NCBI RefSeq assembly: GCF_012971725.1
Contig: NZ_CP048833.1
Coordinates: 5,766,001-5,830,000, forward strand
Origin: Pseudomonas multiresinivorans
GTDB lineage: Bacteria > Pseudomonadota > Gammaproteobacteria > Pseudomonadales > Pseudomonadaceae
Length of the DNA: 64,000 bases
Direction: 5' to 3'
Numbering within the stretch: position 1 is the stretch's first letter; every line of letters begins with the position of its first letter. The notes beneath the pieces are model-generated. The model ran no database searches. It was given only the letters and a program-made list of their open reading frames with translations, and was not told the DNA's origin. Below, piece by piece: positions 16,697-24,145 of the stretch. A program made the translations under genes and the position numbers.

Positions 16697-18003
16697 AATC
16701 CGTCCTGCACTGGCCACGCACGCTGGCCGCGCGCCTGGCGCTGATCTTCCTCGCCGGGCTGGTGTTCGCCTACAGCCTGTCGTTCTGTTCGCAGTTCTAC
16801 GAGCGCTACCAGAGCGCGCGCAGCATGATGCTGGGCAACCTGGAAACCGACGTCAGCACCGCCGTCGCCCTGCTCGATCGCCTGCCCAGGGACGAGCGGG
16901 AGGCCTGGCTGCCGATGGTGCAGCGGCCCAACTACCGCTACCGGCTGGATGGCGGTGAGCCCGGCGAGCCGATGAACATGGCTCAGGCGCCAATGGCGGC
17001 GACTTCCATCGCCGACGCCATCGGCCCCCGCTACGGGCTGCGCTTCGAGACCATTCCTGGCTCCATCCCGCACTTCCAGGCACACCTGAAACTGGCTGAC
17101 GGCATGCCGCTGACCATCGACGTGACGCCCAAGGGCGTGCCTGTGGCGCAATGGCTGCCCTGGGTACTGATCGTCCAGTTGGCGTTGCTGCTGTTCTGCA
17201 CCTGGATTGCCGTGCGCCTGGCGATTCGCCCGCTGACGCGACTGGCCCAGGCCGTGGACCACCTCGACCCGGACGCCCCCGCGCCCGAGCTGGACGAGCG
17301 TGGCCCCAGCGAAGTCGCCTACGCCGCCCGCGCCTTCAACGCACTGCAAGGTCGTATCGGCTCGTACCTCAAGGAGCGCATGCAACTGCTGGCGGCCATT
17401 TCCCATGACCTGCAGACGCCCATCACGCGGATGAAGCTGCGCGTCGAGCAGATGGACGACTCGCCCGAACGCGAGCGCCTGTGGAGCGACCTGGAAGAGA
17501 TGCAGCATCTGGTCCGTGAAGGCGTGGCCTACGCACGCAGCATGGACGGCGCCAGCGAGGCGGCGGTCAAGGTCAACTTCGATTCATTCCTCGACAGCCT
17601 CGTCCTCGACTACCAGGACAGCGGCCAGGCCGTGGAGCTTCAAGGCAGCAGCAACGTCGTGCTGGAAACCCGCCCCCACGCGCTGCGCCGGGTGCTCACC
17701 AACCTGGTGGACAACGCGCTGAAGTTCGGCGGCGCCGCTCAGGTACAAGTCGAACGCGATGCCCTGGGTGTCGTGTGTATCCGTGTACTCGACGACGGCC
17801 CCGGCATCCCCGAGGAAGAACTCACCGAAGTGGTGAAACCCTTCTACCGCGTGGAAAGCTCGCGCAACCGCGGCACCGGCGGCACCGGCCTGGGGCTGGC
17901 GATTGCCCAGCAACTGAGCCAGGCTCTGGGCGGCACGCTGAGCCTGTCCAACCGCGCCACGGGCGGGCTGTGCGCGCAGCTGGAATTGCGCCCCGCCAGC
18001 TGA
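16693..18003 (+). CDS. Sensor histidine kinase (DsbS-like)
   Basis: A 436-residue kinase: TM1 about 10-30, periplasmic sensor about 35-152, TM2 about 155-177, HAMP (about 178-230), H-box ISHDLQTPITRMKL with His238, then HATPase with DNALKF and GTGLGLAIAQQL. ATGA overlap with the regulator gene. The predicted periplasmic domain has no cysteine (the only nearby one is Cys32 at the membrane edge) and few histidines (His127, His131). This matters because copper sensing by DsbS is reported to use a periplasmic cysteine; ligand identity here is therefore open. Confidence 0.9.
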   Translation: MKSVLHWPRTLAARLALIFLAGLVFAYSLSFCSQFYERYQSARSMMLGNLETDVSTAVALLDRLPRDEREAWLPMVQRPNYRYRLDGGEPGEPMNMAQAPMAATSIADAIGPRYGLRFETIPGSIPHFQAHLKLADGMPLTIDVTPKGVPVAQWLPWVLIVQLALLLFCTWIAVRLAIRPLTRLAQAVDHLDPDAPAPELDERGPSEVAYAARAFNALQGRIGSYLKERMQLLAAISHDLQTPITRMKLRVEQMDDSPERERLWSDLEEMQHLVREGVAYARSMDGASEAAVKVNFDSFLDSLVLDYQDSGQAVELQGSSNVVLETRPHALRRVLTNLVDNALKFGGAAQVQVERDALGVVCIRVLDDGPGIPEEELTEVVKPFYRVESSRNRGTGGTGLGLAIAQQLSQALGGTLSLSNRATGGLCAQLELRPAS

Positions 18004-18021
18004 GGCTGCTCTTGAGAGAGA

Positions 18022-18037
18022 TGTACACAGAGATACA
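18022..18037 (+). promoter_or_regulatory. Direct-repeat regulator box 2 (TGTACA-N4-GATACA)
   Basis: TGTACA at 18022-18027 and GATACA at 18032-18037, again with a 10-base period, 26 bases before TATAAA (18064-18069). This suggests a separate promoter for the cytochrome-DoxX pair behind the kinase. Confidence 0.5.
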
Positions 18038-18139
18038 AGACGGCCTTCCCCGGACACATCCGGTATAAAGCCCGGCGCCAAGATGGCTCCACGAACAGCG
18101 GCGGCAACCCGTCCGCCGCGTTCCCCAAAGGAGCCTGCC

Positions 18140-18778
18140 ATGAACCGTCCCGCCGAAAACGCCAGCCTGCATGGCTGGCGCCTGTTCTCCCTGCTGTCCG
18201 CCCTGGTGCTGCTCGCCACCGCATTGGCCCTGTGGAGCCAACCGCAATGGGTCGAGGCCCTGCGCAGCGCGATCCGTGTCACCGCCCGCACGTCCTTCGC
18301 ACTTTTCCTCGCCACCTTTCTCGCCTCGTCCCTGATGGCATTGGTACCGAGCGGCTTCACCCGCGGCCTGTTGCGTGAGCGACGCTTCCTCGGGCTGGCC
18401 TTCGCCTTCTCCCACGCCGTGCACGCGGTGCTGATCATCCTCTACGTGAAGTTCTTCCCCGAGACCTTCTGGCACGGCCGCAGCGCCGCCGCGAACATCC
18501 CCGGCTCCGTCGGCTATGTCTTCATCCTCCTGCTGACCCTCGCGTCTTTTCCCTACGCAATGAGATTGCTCGGCGCCCGCGCCTGGAAACTGCTGCACAG
18601 CACCGGCACCTGGGTGATCGCCGGGGTCTTCCTGCTCTCCTTCTACAAGCGCCTGCCGATGGGCTCCTGGTACCCGCTGGGCTTCGGCCTGATCTTCAGC
18701 GCCATCGCCTTCAAGCTCGTCGCCAAGCAGGCCGTGCGCCTGCGCCGTAGCGCACGCCCCGCGCTGCCGAACGCCTGA
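18140..18778 (+). CDS. Ferric-reductase-like transmembrane cytochrome b protein
   Basis: A 212-residue protein with about six membrane helices. Conserved-looking histidines are His92/His95 (FSHAVHAVLI) and His153 (LLHSTGTW) in different helices, suitable as heme ligands, as in MsrQ/ferric-reductase membrane domains. No FAD or NAD domain is attached. It has a strong AAAGGAG site before the ATG. It lies between the kinase and the DoxX gene and has its own promoter-like elements. It could feed electrons to a periplasmic oxidoreductase; a true MsrPQ pair is not present because no msrP gene adjoins it. Confidence 0.75.
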   Translation: MNRPAENASLHGWRLFSLLSALVLLATALALWSQPQWVEALRSAIRVTARTSFALFLATFLASSLMALVPSGFTRGLLRERRFLGLAFAFSHAVHAVLIILYVKFFPETFWHGRSAAANIPGSVGYVFILLLTLASFPYAMRLLGARAWKLLHSTGTWVIAGVFLLSFYKRLPMGSWYPLGFGLIFSAIAFKLVAKQAVRLRRSARPALPNA

Positions 18779-18829
18779 TCCCGACGTCTTCCGCCACCGG
18801 GCGAAACCATCGCCCGGCCGGTCCAAGCC

Positions 18830-18875
18830 TTGCCCACGACCGATTGCCCACAACATTGCCCACAACATTGCCCAC
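18830..18875 (+). repeat. Four-fold TTGCCCAC tandem repeat in the doxX leader
   Basis: TTGCCCAC occurs at 18830, 18844, 18856 and 18868 (periods 14, 12, 12), the last copy ending about 10 bases before the preferred start codon. It lies in frame with an upstream TTG at 18844, so it could be leader RNA or an N-terminal extension. Confidence 0.8.
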
Positions 18876-18885
18876 GAGGTGCGCC

Positions 18886-19395
18886 ATGACCCTGCTGACC
18901 CTGAACCCGCTCAAGACCGCTTTCGACCAACTCGACCGCCTCGCCGCCTGGGGCTGGGACGTCCCCCTGCGGCTGTTCCTGGCCTGGGAGTTCTTCGAGT
19001 CAGGCCTGGAGAAATGGCACGGCGACAACTGGTTCGAACAGATCCACGCCAGCTTCCCCTTCCCCTTCAACCACTTCTCCGCCGGCTTCGACTGGCAGGT
19101 GTCGATGTGGGCCGAACTGATCGCGCCGGTGCTATTGCTGCTGGGCCTGGCGACCCGCTTCGCCTCGGCCTCGCTGATCGTCGTGACCATCGTGGCCATC
19201 GCCGCGGTGCACTGGCCAGCGCAGTGGTCGACCTTGTCCGAGCTCGCCCAGGGCTATTCGATCACCGACCACGGCTTCGGCAACTACAAGCTGCCGCTGA
19301 TCTATCTGGTGGCGTTGGTGCCGCTGGTGCTCAAGGGTGCGGGCGCGCTGAGTGTGGATGGGATGACTAGCCGGCTACATCGCTCGCGTGCCTGA
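18886..19395 (+). CDS. DoxX-family membrane protein, candidate HvfX/HvfD-type RiPP partner
   Basis: A 169-residue protein with four membrane helices. DoxX features are PLRLFLAWEFFESGLEKW (about 27-44), WAELIAPVLLLLGLATRF (about 75-92) and a C-terminal GFGNYKLPLIYLVALVPLV segment. The latter resembles the DoxX proteins that accompany DUF692/DUF2063 genes in Hvf and bufferin operons. Those genes lie 3.1-5.3 kb downstream on the opposite strand. The start at 18886 has GAGGTG upstream; a TTG start at 18844 would add the repeat-coded LPTTLPTT. It probably forms an operon with the cytochrome gene. Confidence 0.8.
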   Translation: MTLLTLNPLKTAFDQLDRLAAWGWDVPLRLFLAWEFFESGLEKWHGDNWFEQIHASFPFPFNHFSAGFDWQVSMWAELIAPVLLLLGLATRFASASLIVVTIVAIAAVHWPAQWSTLSELAQGYSITDHGFGNYKLPLIYLVALVPLVLKGAGALSVDGMTSRLHRSRA

Positions 19396-19404
19396 CCCTG
19401 GTTT

Positions 19405-19436
19405 AGGGAAGGGGAAAGCCAGGCTTCCCCTTCCCT
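19405..19436. terminator. Long hairpin between convergent doxX and EamA genes
   Basis: AGGGAAGGGGAA pairs perfectly with TTCCCCTTCCCT, the inner GCC/GGC extending the stem. There is no T tract, so it may act as a bidirectional barrier rather than a classical terminator. Confidence 0.6.
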
Positions 19437-19462
19437 CGTCGCTTGGGCACCGGACGTACACG

Positions 19463-20401
19463 TTACTTGCGCACGAACAGCGAAGGCGGAGGCAGCTTGG
19501 TGATAGCAAAACCCAGCAATAACAGCAGCGAATAGAGCGCCAGGCTGGTGGAGATCGCTTGCCCCTCGTACCAGGCACCGATGATCACCGCAAAGACAGG
19601 GAAAATGATGAACACAAAGGACAGGACCACAGGGCTCAGTCGTTTCAACAAGAAGAAGTAGACGAGGAAACCGCCAACCGAGGCGCACAGCCCAAGGTAT
19701 GTCAGCGCCCACCAGGACCTGGCGGATATCTGCGAAAACGACGGCTGCTCTACCAGCAATCCGAAGCTGAACAGCGCCAGCCCGGCAAGGCCGATGGGCA
19801 AAGTGTTGTAGGTAATGACGCTGATCGCCGAGCCTTTCTGCTTGGTCACCACATAGCACAAGGCATGCATCAGCGCGGCGGCAAGGATGGCCAGGACGCC
19901 GATGAAATCCTGGTGTTCGAAGCCCAGGCCCTGCTCGCGAAGAATCATGTACAGGCTGGCAAAGCCGATGGCGATGCCGATCACCTGGAGTGTCTGAATC
20001 CTTTCTCGCAGGAATATCGCCGAAAAGATCAGGATGAACACGGGCATGCAACTGAACAGCAGCGCTGCCAGCCCTGAGGAAACCAGGGTCTCGCCGTAGT
20101 TGAGGAGGAAGTACGGCACGCCGAAGTAGCACAGCGTGACGAAAATGAAGAAGCCGCTGCTTCGTCGAGGAAAGACAATCGCGTCACCGCGCAGCCTGGC
20201 GAATGCCAGGAACAATGGAAAGGCGATCAGGAAGCGCAGACCGGATGCCGTCAGCGGTGGCACCGTTTCAACGGCGATACGTATTCCCAGCCAGGTAGTA
20301 CCCCAGCTGAGGCACACGGTCAAGAACAGCACGACCGTCACGGCACCTGCCAGCTGCCTCCTGGCAATGGTGGAGAGTTCACGGGTAGCGGAAATAGTCA
20401 T
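19463..20401 (-). CDS. EamA-family (DMT superfamily) exporter
   Basis: A 312-residue protein with ten predicted membrane helices and two EamA halves (SWGTTWLGIRIAVE in the first; AAALMHALCYVVTKQKG in the second). The start at 20401 is supported by AGGAG 8 bases upstream. It is divergent from a MocR-type regulator with only about 80 bases between them, the standard arrangement for a MocR-controlled amino-acid or amine exporter. The substrate is unknown. Confidence 0.85.
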   Translation of the reverse strand: MTISATRELSTIARRQLAGAVTVVLFLTVCLSWGTTWLGIRIAVETVPPLTASGLRFLIAFPLFLAFARLRGDAIVFPRRSSGFFIFVTLCYFGVPYFLLNYGETLVSSGLAALLFSCMPVFILIFSAIFLRERIQTLQVIGIAIGFASLYMILREQGLGFEHQDFIGVLAILAAALMHALCYVVTKQKGSAISVITYNTLPIGLAGLALFSFGLLVEQPSFSQISARSWWALTYLGLCASVGGFLVYFFLLKRLSPVVLSFVFIIFPVFAVIIGAWYEGQAISTSLALYSLLLLLGFAITKLPPPSLFVRK

Positions 20402-20429
20402 GACCGAAGCTCCTGATAGCACCATGAAT

Positions 20430-20454
20430 GGGTTCTTTTCACTAAAATGAACCC
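20430..20454. promoter_or_regulatory. Inverted repeat between EamA and MocR genes
   Basis: GGGTTC and GAACCC arms with a 13-base spacer (8 of 9 bases match if extended). The repeat overlaps TAAAAT (20443-20448), a good -10 box for the regulator. It is the probable MocR operator controlling both genes. Confidence 0.5.
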
Positions 20455-20482
20455 GTTCAATCTGAAGCTATTGGCCTGGAAA

Positions 20483-21907
20483 ATGACTGTCAAAACCTAT
20501 ATTGACACCGTGTCAATACTCCGCCACGCACTGGAATCGGGGCGCGGCGTTAAATACAAACGTCTCGCATCAGCCCTGGAGCTGTGCATTCTCGATGGCT
20601 CCCTCGCAGCCGGCGGCAAGCTCATTCCCCAACGCATTCTGGCCTACAAACTCAATGTCACTGTGGGAACAGTGAGCCGCGCCTACGCCGAGCTCGAGCG
20701 CATGGGTCTGGTGGTGCCAAGGGTGGGCGATGGCACCTTCGTTCGCCGGCATGGCCTGGAGCGCAAACGCGACGAGGGTTACCGCAATGTCGCTGAATCC
20801 CCGGCGTTCTGCGACATGAGCCGCAACCTGCACATTCCCGGTGCCGAGACCAGTCTGCTGGCAAAGAGCCTGATGAACCTTGCACAGGATGTGGGGACGC
20901 TGGGAGAGCTGATGACCTACACGCCGGAGGCCGGCCTGCCGCGCTTCCGTGCAGCCGGAGCGAAGTGGCTTTCCAGCCATGGTTTCCACGCTCACCCGGA
21001 GCAGGTGCTGTGCACCAACGGCAGCCAGCACGCCTTGCTTTGTACGCTGATGGCGCTGCTGCGGCCCGGCGACACCCTGGTGACCGAACCTCTCACCTAC
21101 CCTGGCCTGATCAGTGCAGCGCGACTGCTGGGTATTCGTCTTCTGGCGGCAACGATGGACGACGACGGATTGCTACCGCACTCGCTGGACGAACTCTGCC
21201 GACTGCACCGAGTTACTGCCCTGTATTGCACCCCCACTCTGCAGAATCCCACGACCTCCATCCTGCCCACGGAACGTCGGCAGGCGATCGCGACCATTTG
21301 CCGGGAGCACAACCTGCTGATCATCGAGGACGAAACCCATGCGGTCCTGCTGGAAGATCGGCCCGCGCCCTTGAGTCACTTCGCCCCCGAGCGAAGCATT
21401 CTGATTGGCGGTATGAGCAAGGCGGTCGCCGCTGGCCTTCGCGTCGGCTACTTGCACGCCCCCGTAGCGATGGTGAGCCGGCTGTCAGCAGCGCTGCGAG
21501 GCTCCTGCTGGATGGCTACTCCCCTACCCCTGGAGTTGGCCACCCGCTGGATCGATGACGGCACCGCGCAGATTCTGCTGCAGCAACAAGCCGCCGAAAT
21601 CGATCGCCGCAAGGCACTGGTGACGCAGTTGCTGGATGGATTGAACTACAGAACCCATTCCAGGAGCCCGCACTTCTGGATCCAGGTGCCCGAGCCATGG
21701 CGCGCCTCGGACGTGGAAAGCGACTTGGCGGCCAAGCACTACCGCATCGCGACCGCGGAATCCTTTGCTGTCGGTCACGCTGCAGTTCCGCAGTTCGTCA
21801 GGGTCAGCATCTGCGACGGAGCGATGGATGACTTGCAGTTGTGCTTGGGATTCCAGACGCTCTCGGTCGCTCTGGACAGTGATTCCGCGTCCACGGAACG
21901 CTCATAG
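20483..21907 (+). CDS. MocR/PdxR-type GntR regulator with aminotransferase domain
   Basis: A 474-residue protein from the ATG at 20483; an in-frame ATG at 20447 is less likely because it lies inside a -10-like box and operator. The GntR winged helix (about 15-85: RLASALELCILDG, VTVGTVSRAYAELERMGLV) is followed by a fold-type-I aminotransferase domain. The PLP-site region includes YCTPTLQNPT, IIEDETHAVL and the probable Schiff-base lysine in IGGMSKAVAAGLRVGY. It likely senses an amino acid or PLP conjugate and activates the divergent EamA exporter. Confidence 0.87.
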   Translation: MTVKTYIDTVSILRHALESGRGVKYKRLASALELCILDGSLAAGGKLIPQRILAYKLNVTVGTVSRAYAELERMGLVVPRVGDGTFVRRHGLERKRDEGYRNVAESPAFCDMSRNLHIPGAETSLLAKSLMNLAQDVGTLGELMTYTPEAGLPRFRAAGAKWLSSHGFHAHPEQVLCTNGSQHALLCTLMALLRPGDTLVTEPLTYPGLISAARLLGIRLLAATMDDDGLLPHSLDELCRLHRVTALYCTPTLQNPTTSILPTERRQAIATICREHNLLIIEDETHAVLLEDRPAPLSHFAPERSILIGGMSKAVAAGLRVGYLHAPVAMVSRLSAALRGSCWMATPLPLELATRWIDDGTAQILLQQQAAEIDRRKALVTQLLDGLNYRTHSRSPHFWIQVPEPWRASDVESDLAAKHYRIATAESFAVGHAAVPQFVRVSICDGAMDDLQLCLGFQTLSVALDSDSASTERS

Positions 21908-21910
21908 GTG

Positions 21911-21983
21911 AGAGGTTGCTCGCGAACGGATTTCCCCGGCTGGCCTGCAGCCAGGCCGGTTCGCGAGCAAGCTCGCTCCTACA
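21911..21983. repeat. REP palindrome pair
   Basis: A partial left copy (TTGCTCGCGAAC, 21916-21927) and a full right copy (21959-21983) of the REP core flank a GCCTGCAGCCAGGC stem. It separates the convergent MocR gene and hvf-ohr operon. Confidence 0.8.
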
Positions 21984-21984
21984 G

Positions 21985-22024
21985 AAAAGAAAAAAGCCCG
22001 CACACCGATGACAGTGCGCGGGCT
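21985..22024 (-). terminator. Terminator of the hvfABC-ohr operon
   Basis: On the minus strand AGCCCGCGCAC pairs with GTGTGCGGGCT (one mismatch) around an 8-base loop and is followed by TTTTTTCTTTTC. It lies 21 bases after the ohr stop. Confidence 0.8.
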
Positions 22025-22045
22025 GGGCTGTGGATAACAAGCAGA

Positions 22046-22468
22046 TCAGGGAATCACGAACCCCACCTCGATATTGCCGCGAGTCGCCTTGGAATACGGG
22101 CAGATCTGATGCGCTTCATCGACCAGCTTCGCCTTGTCCTCCGCCGCCAGGCCAGGCAGGTGCACAGTGAGCCGGGCAGCCAGGGCGAAACCGCCGTCGG
22201 CGGTGTTGCCCAGGTAGACTTCGGCGTCCACCGCCACATCGGCCGGCAGACGCACGTTCAGCTTCTGCCCGGCGCGGCGCAGCGCTCCGATGAAGCAGGC
22301 GGACCAGCCAATAGCGAACAGTTGCTCCGGGTTGGTGCCGGGACGGCCCGAGCCGGGTGGGCTCAGCGGCAGGTCCAGGTCACCGTCGACAGTCTGGCCG
22401 CGACCGTCGCGACCTCCGGTAGTGTGGGTGTGGGCGGTGTAGATCACGCTTGCCAGGGTATCGGTCAT
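22046..22468 (-). CDS. ohr: Ohr-type organic hydroperoxide reductase fused into hvf operon
   Basis: A 140-residue OsmC-superfamily protein with Ohr rather than OsmC hallmarks: GGRDG with Arg20, NPEQLFAIGWSACF with Glu49 and peroxidatic Cys58, and ICPYSKATRGNIEV with resolving Cys123. These enzymes reduce organic hydroperoxides using lipoylated proteins. The start codon overlaps the hvfC stop (ATGA), so it is translated with the RiPP maturation genes, not next to an OhrR regulator as usual. It may protect the cell or the modified peptide from copper-driven peroxides; that role is inferred from position only. Confidence 0.88.
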   Translation of the reverse strand: MTDTLASVIYTAHTHTTGGRDGRGQTVDGDLDLPLSPPGSGRPGTNPEQLFAIGWSACFIGALRRAGQKLNVRLPADVAVDAEVYLGNTADGGFALAARLTVHLPGLAAEDKAKLVDEAHQICPYSKATRGNIEVGFVIP

Positions 22469-23253
22469 GACGCTTCTCCTTCAGTGCGGGCCAAGTGGGG
22501 ACGACGCGGTGTGGTGCAGTTGGGGCGGGTGCCGATCACCACGCCTTGCTCTTTCAGGCTGCGCAGCAGGGCGATGCCCTGCTCTTCGATGGCAGCCAGT
22601 TCGATGCCGACGATTTCCGCCAGCGCCTTCAGGTGTTCGCGACCGGTAAGTTGCCACTGCTGCAACGACACCAGCAGCGCATGGGCCAGCGGGGCCAGGC
22701 GCGAGAAGTGCACCTTCAGGTCCGCGCCGCGGCGTGCCAGCAGCAGTGTCGGCTCGACCGGGGCTTGCTGCGGGATGTGCCCGGGCCCGATGTGGCTGAC
22801 CGGCCAGACGTAGGCCAGCGGCAGCGCGAGGCTGGAGAGCTGCGGTACTCCTTCGAGCAGGTCGCCGTCCGGATCATGGGCCGGTTCGGCCTTGTCGCTG
22901 AGCAGCAGCGCGGTCTCGATCCATTCGTAGTGGGCCAGCTCGGCCACCCAGCCGGGCTGCTCGCCGCGGCTTTCGAGGTAGTCGACGAACTCGCCGGCAA
23001 CCTCCGTGAAGAGCGGCGTCTGGCAACGGAAGCCGGCGTAGAAATCCTCGGTCAGCGCTTGCCAATGCTCGTGCGCGAGGCTGCCATGCAGCACCGGGAA
23101 ATTGCCGGCCAGCAGCGATTGCAGGTTGCCGAAGAACAGCTGCCGGTACACCGCCAGGCGCCGCGCCTCGATGCCGGGCGGCGGTTCATTGGCCTGCGGG
23201 TCGCGGATGAAGCGGGTCATGCGCAGTTGCTGTTCGCGCAGGGATTCAGCCAT
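22465..23253 (-). CDS. hvfC: HvfC-like DUF2063 RiPP maturation partner
   Basis: A 262-residue protein with the DUF2063 pattern: LRMTRFIRDP near the start, RRLAVYRQLFFGNLQSLLAGNFPVL-type helix (about 31-55), WQALTEDFYAGFR, and HYEWIETALLLSD in the middle. In HvfBC and bufferin systems this protein pairs with the DUF692 enzyme and helps bind the precursor. It overlaps hvfB by 8 bases and ohr by 4 bases, so stoichiometric expression is likely. The older annotation of this family as a putative DNA-binding protein should not be taken as its function. Confidence 0.88.
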   Translation of the reverse strand: MAESLREQQLRMTRFIRDPQANEPPPGIEARRLAVYRQLFFGNLQSLLAGNFPVLHGSLAHEHWQALTEDFYAGFRCQTPLFTEVAGEFVDYLESRGEQPGWVAELAHYEWIETALLLSDKAEPAHDPDGDLLEGVPQLSSLALPLAYVWPVSHIGPGHIPQQAPVEPTLLLARRGADLKVHFSRLAPLAHALLVSLQQWQLTGREHLKALAEIVGIELAAIEEQGIALLRSLKEQGVVIGTRPNCTTPRRPHLARTEGEAS

Positions 23254-24085
23254 GGCGCACCTCCGGCTGGCGAACGGTGCTTTGCAGGCGGCGGATGTAG
23301 TCCACCTCGCCGAGCAATTCGGCCAGCGGCGGCAGGTTGAAGTCTCTCTCCAGCAAGGTCGGGACCGTGCCCAGATGCTGGTAGGCGCTGGTCAGCAAGG
23401 TCCAGACATCGTCCTTCACCGCTGCGCCGTGGGTGTCGACCTTCAGGTCCGGCGCCTCGTCGTAATGCCCGGCGACGTGTAGGCAGACGACACGATCCGC
23501 CGGCACGCGGGCCAGGAATCCGGCAGCGTCGTAGCTGTGGTTGTGGGCGTTGACGTAGAGGTTGTTGACGTCCAGCAGCAGGTCGCAGTCGGCCTCGCTC
23601 AACACGGCGCGCAGGAAATCGATTTCGCTCAGGGCCTGATAAGGCGCGGCGTAGTAGGAGATGTTTTCCACGGCGATACGGCGGCCGAGGATGTCCTGCA
23701 CTTCACGGATGCGCCCGGCGATGTGGCGCACGGCTTCGTCGGTGAAGGGCATGGGAATCAGGTCGTAGAGATGGCCTTCGTCGGAGCAGTAACTCAGGTG
23801 CTCGCTGAACAGGGGCACGTGGTGCTGGTCGAGGAACTCGCGGACACGGTGCAGGAACACGTGGTCCAGCGGCTCCGGACCGCCGAGGGACAGCGACAGG
23901 CCGTGGCAGGACAGCGTGAAGCGTTCGGCCAGGCGCGCCAGGCCTTCGCCATAGGAGCCGCCGACACCGATCCAGTTGTCCGGAGCGACTTCGAGAAAAT
24001 CCACGGCGCGGTCGTCCATTGTCAGCAGGTCGGGCAGCAGGGCGCGGCGCAGGCCGAGGCCTGCTCCATCGAGGGATGTGGTCAT
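23246..24085 (-). CDS. hvfB: HvfB-like DUF692 multinuclear iron oxidative enzyme
   Basis: A 279-residue MNIO/DUF692 TIM-barrel enzyme. Candidate iron ligands seen are His61 (SCHGLSLSLGG), Glu95-His96 (FSEHLSYC), Glu140 (VENISYY), Asp172/Asn175/His181 (LDVNNLYVNAHNH), His203/His207 (HVAGHYDE), Asp217/His219 (DTHG) and Glu246 (LLERDFNLP). In the characterised Haemophilus HvfBC pair this enzyme converts cysteines of EGKCG motifs to copper-binding oxazolone-thioamide groups. With a six-EGKCG substrate encoded just upstream, the same chemistry is likely. It follows a GGAG site and an intercistronic hairpin. Confidence 0.92.
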   Translation of the reverse strand: MTTSLDGAGLGLRRALLPDLLTMDDRAVDFLEVAPDNWIGVGGSYGEGLARLAERFTLSCHGLSLSLGGPEPLDHVFLHRVREFLDQHHVPLFSEHLSYCSDEGHLYDLIPMPFTDEAVRHIAGRIREVQDILGRRIAVENISYYAAPYQALSEIDFLRAVLSEADCDLLLDVNNLYVNAHNHSYDAAGFLARVPADRVVCLHVAGHYDEAPDLKVDTHGAAVKDDVWTLLTSAYQHLGTVPTLLERDFNLPPLAELLGEVDYIRRLQSTVRQPEVRHG

Positions 24086-24107
24086 GGCGGTCTCCTTGGC
24101 AAAGTGC

Positions 24108-24133
24108 CCTCCCCGGCCGGCGGCGCGGGGAGG
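24108..24133 (-). other. Intercistronic hairpin between hvfA and hvfB
   Basis: CCTCCCC (24108-24114) pairs with GGGGAGG (24127-24133) around a GC-rich loop, without a T tract. It could stabilise the precursor mRNA end or partly block read-through, so that more precursor than enzyme is made. Confidence 0.5.
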
Positions 24134-24145
24134 TCTGCGGGAATG

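Noticed and set aside
18140..18778. Cytochrome gene as msrQ of an MsrPQ pair
   Set aside because: No msrP gene is adjacent; only the general ferric-reductase-like membrane fold is supported.
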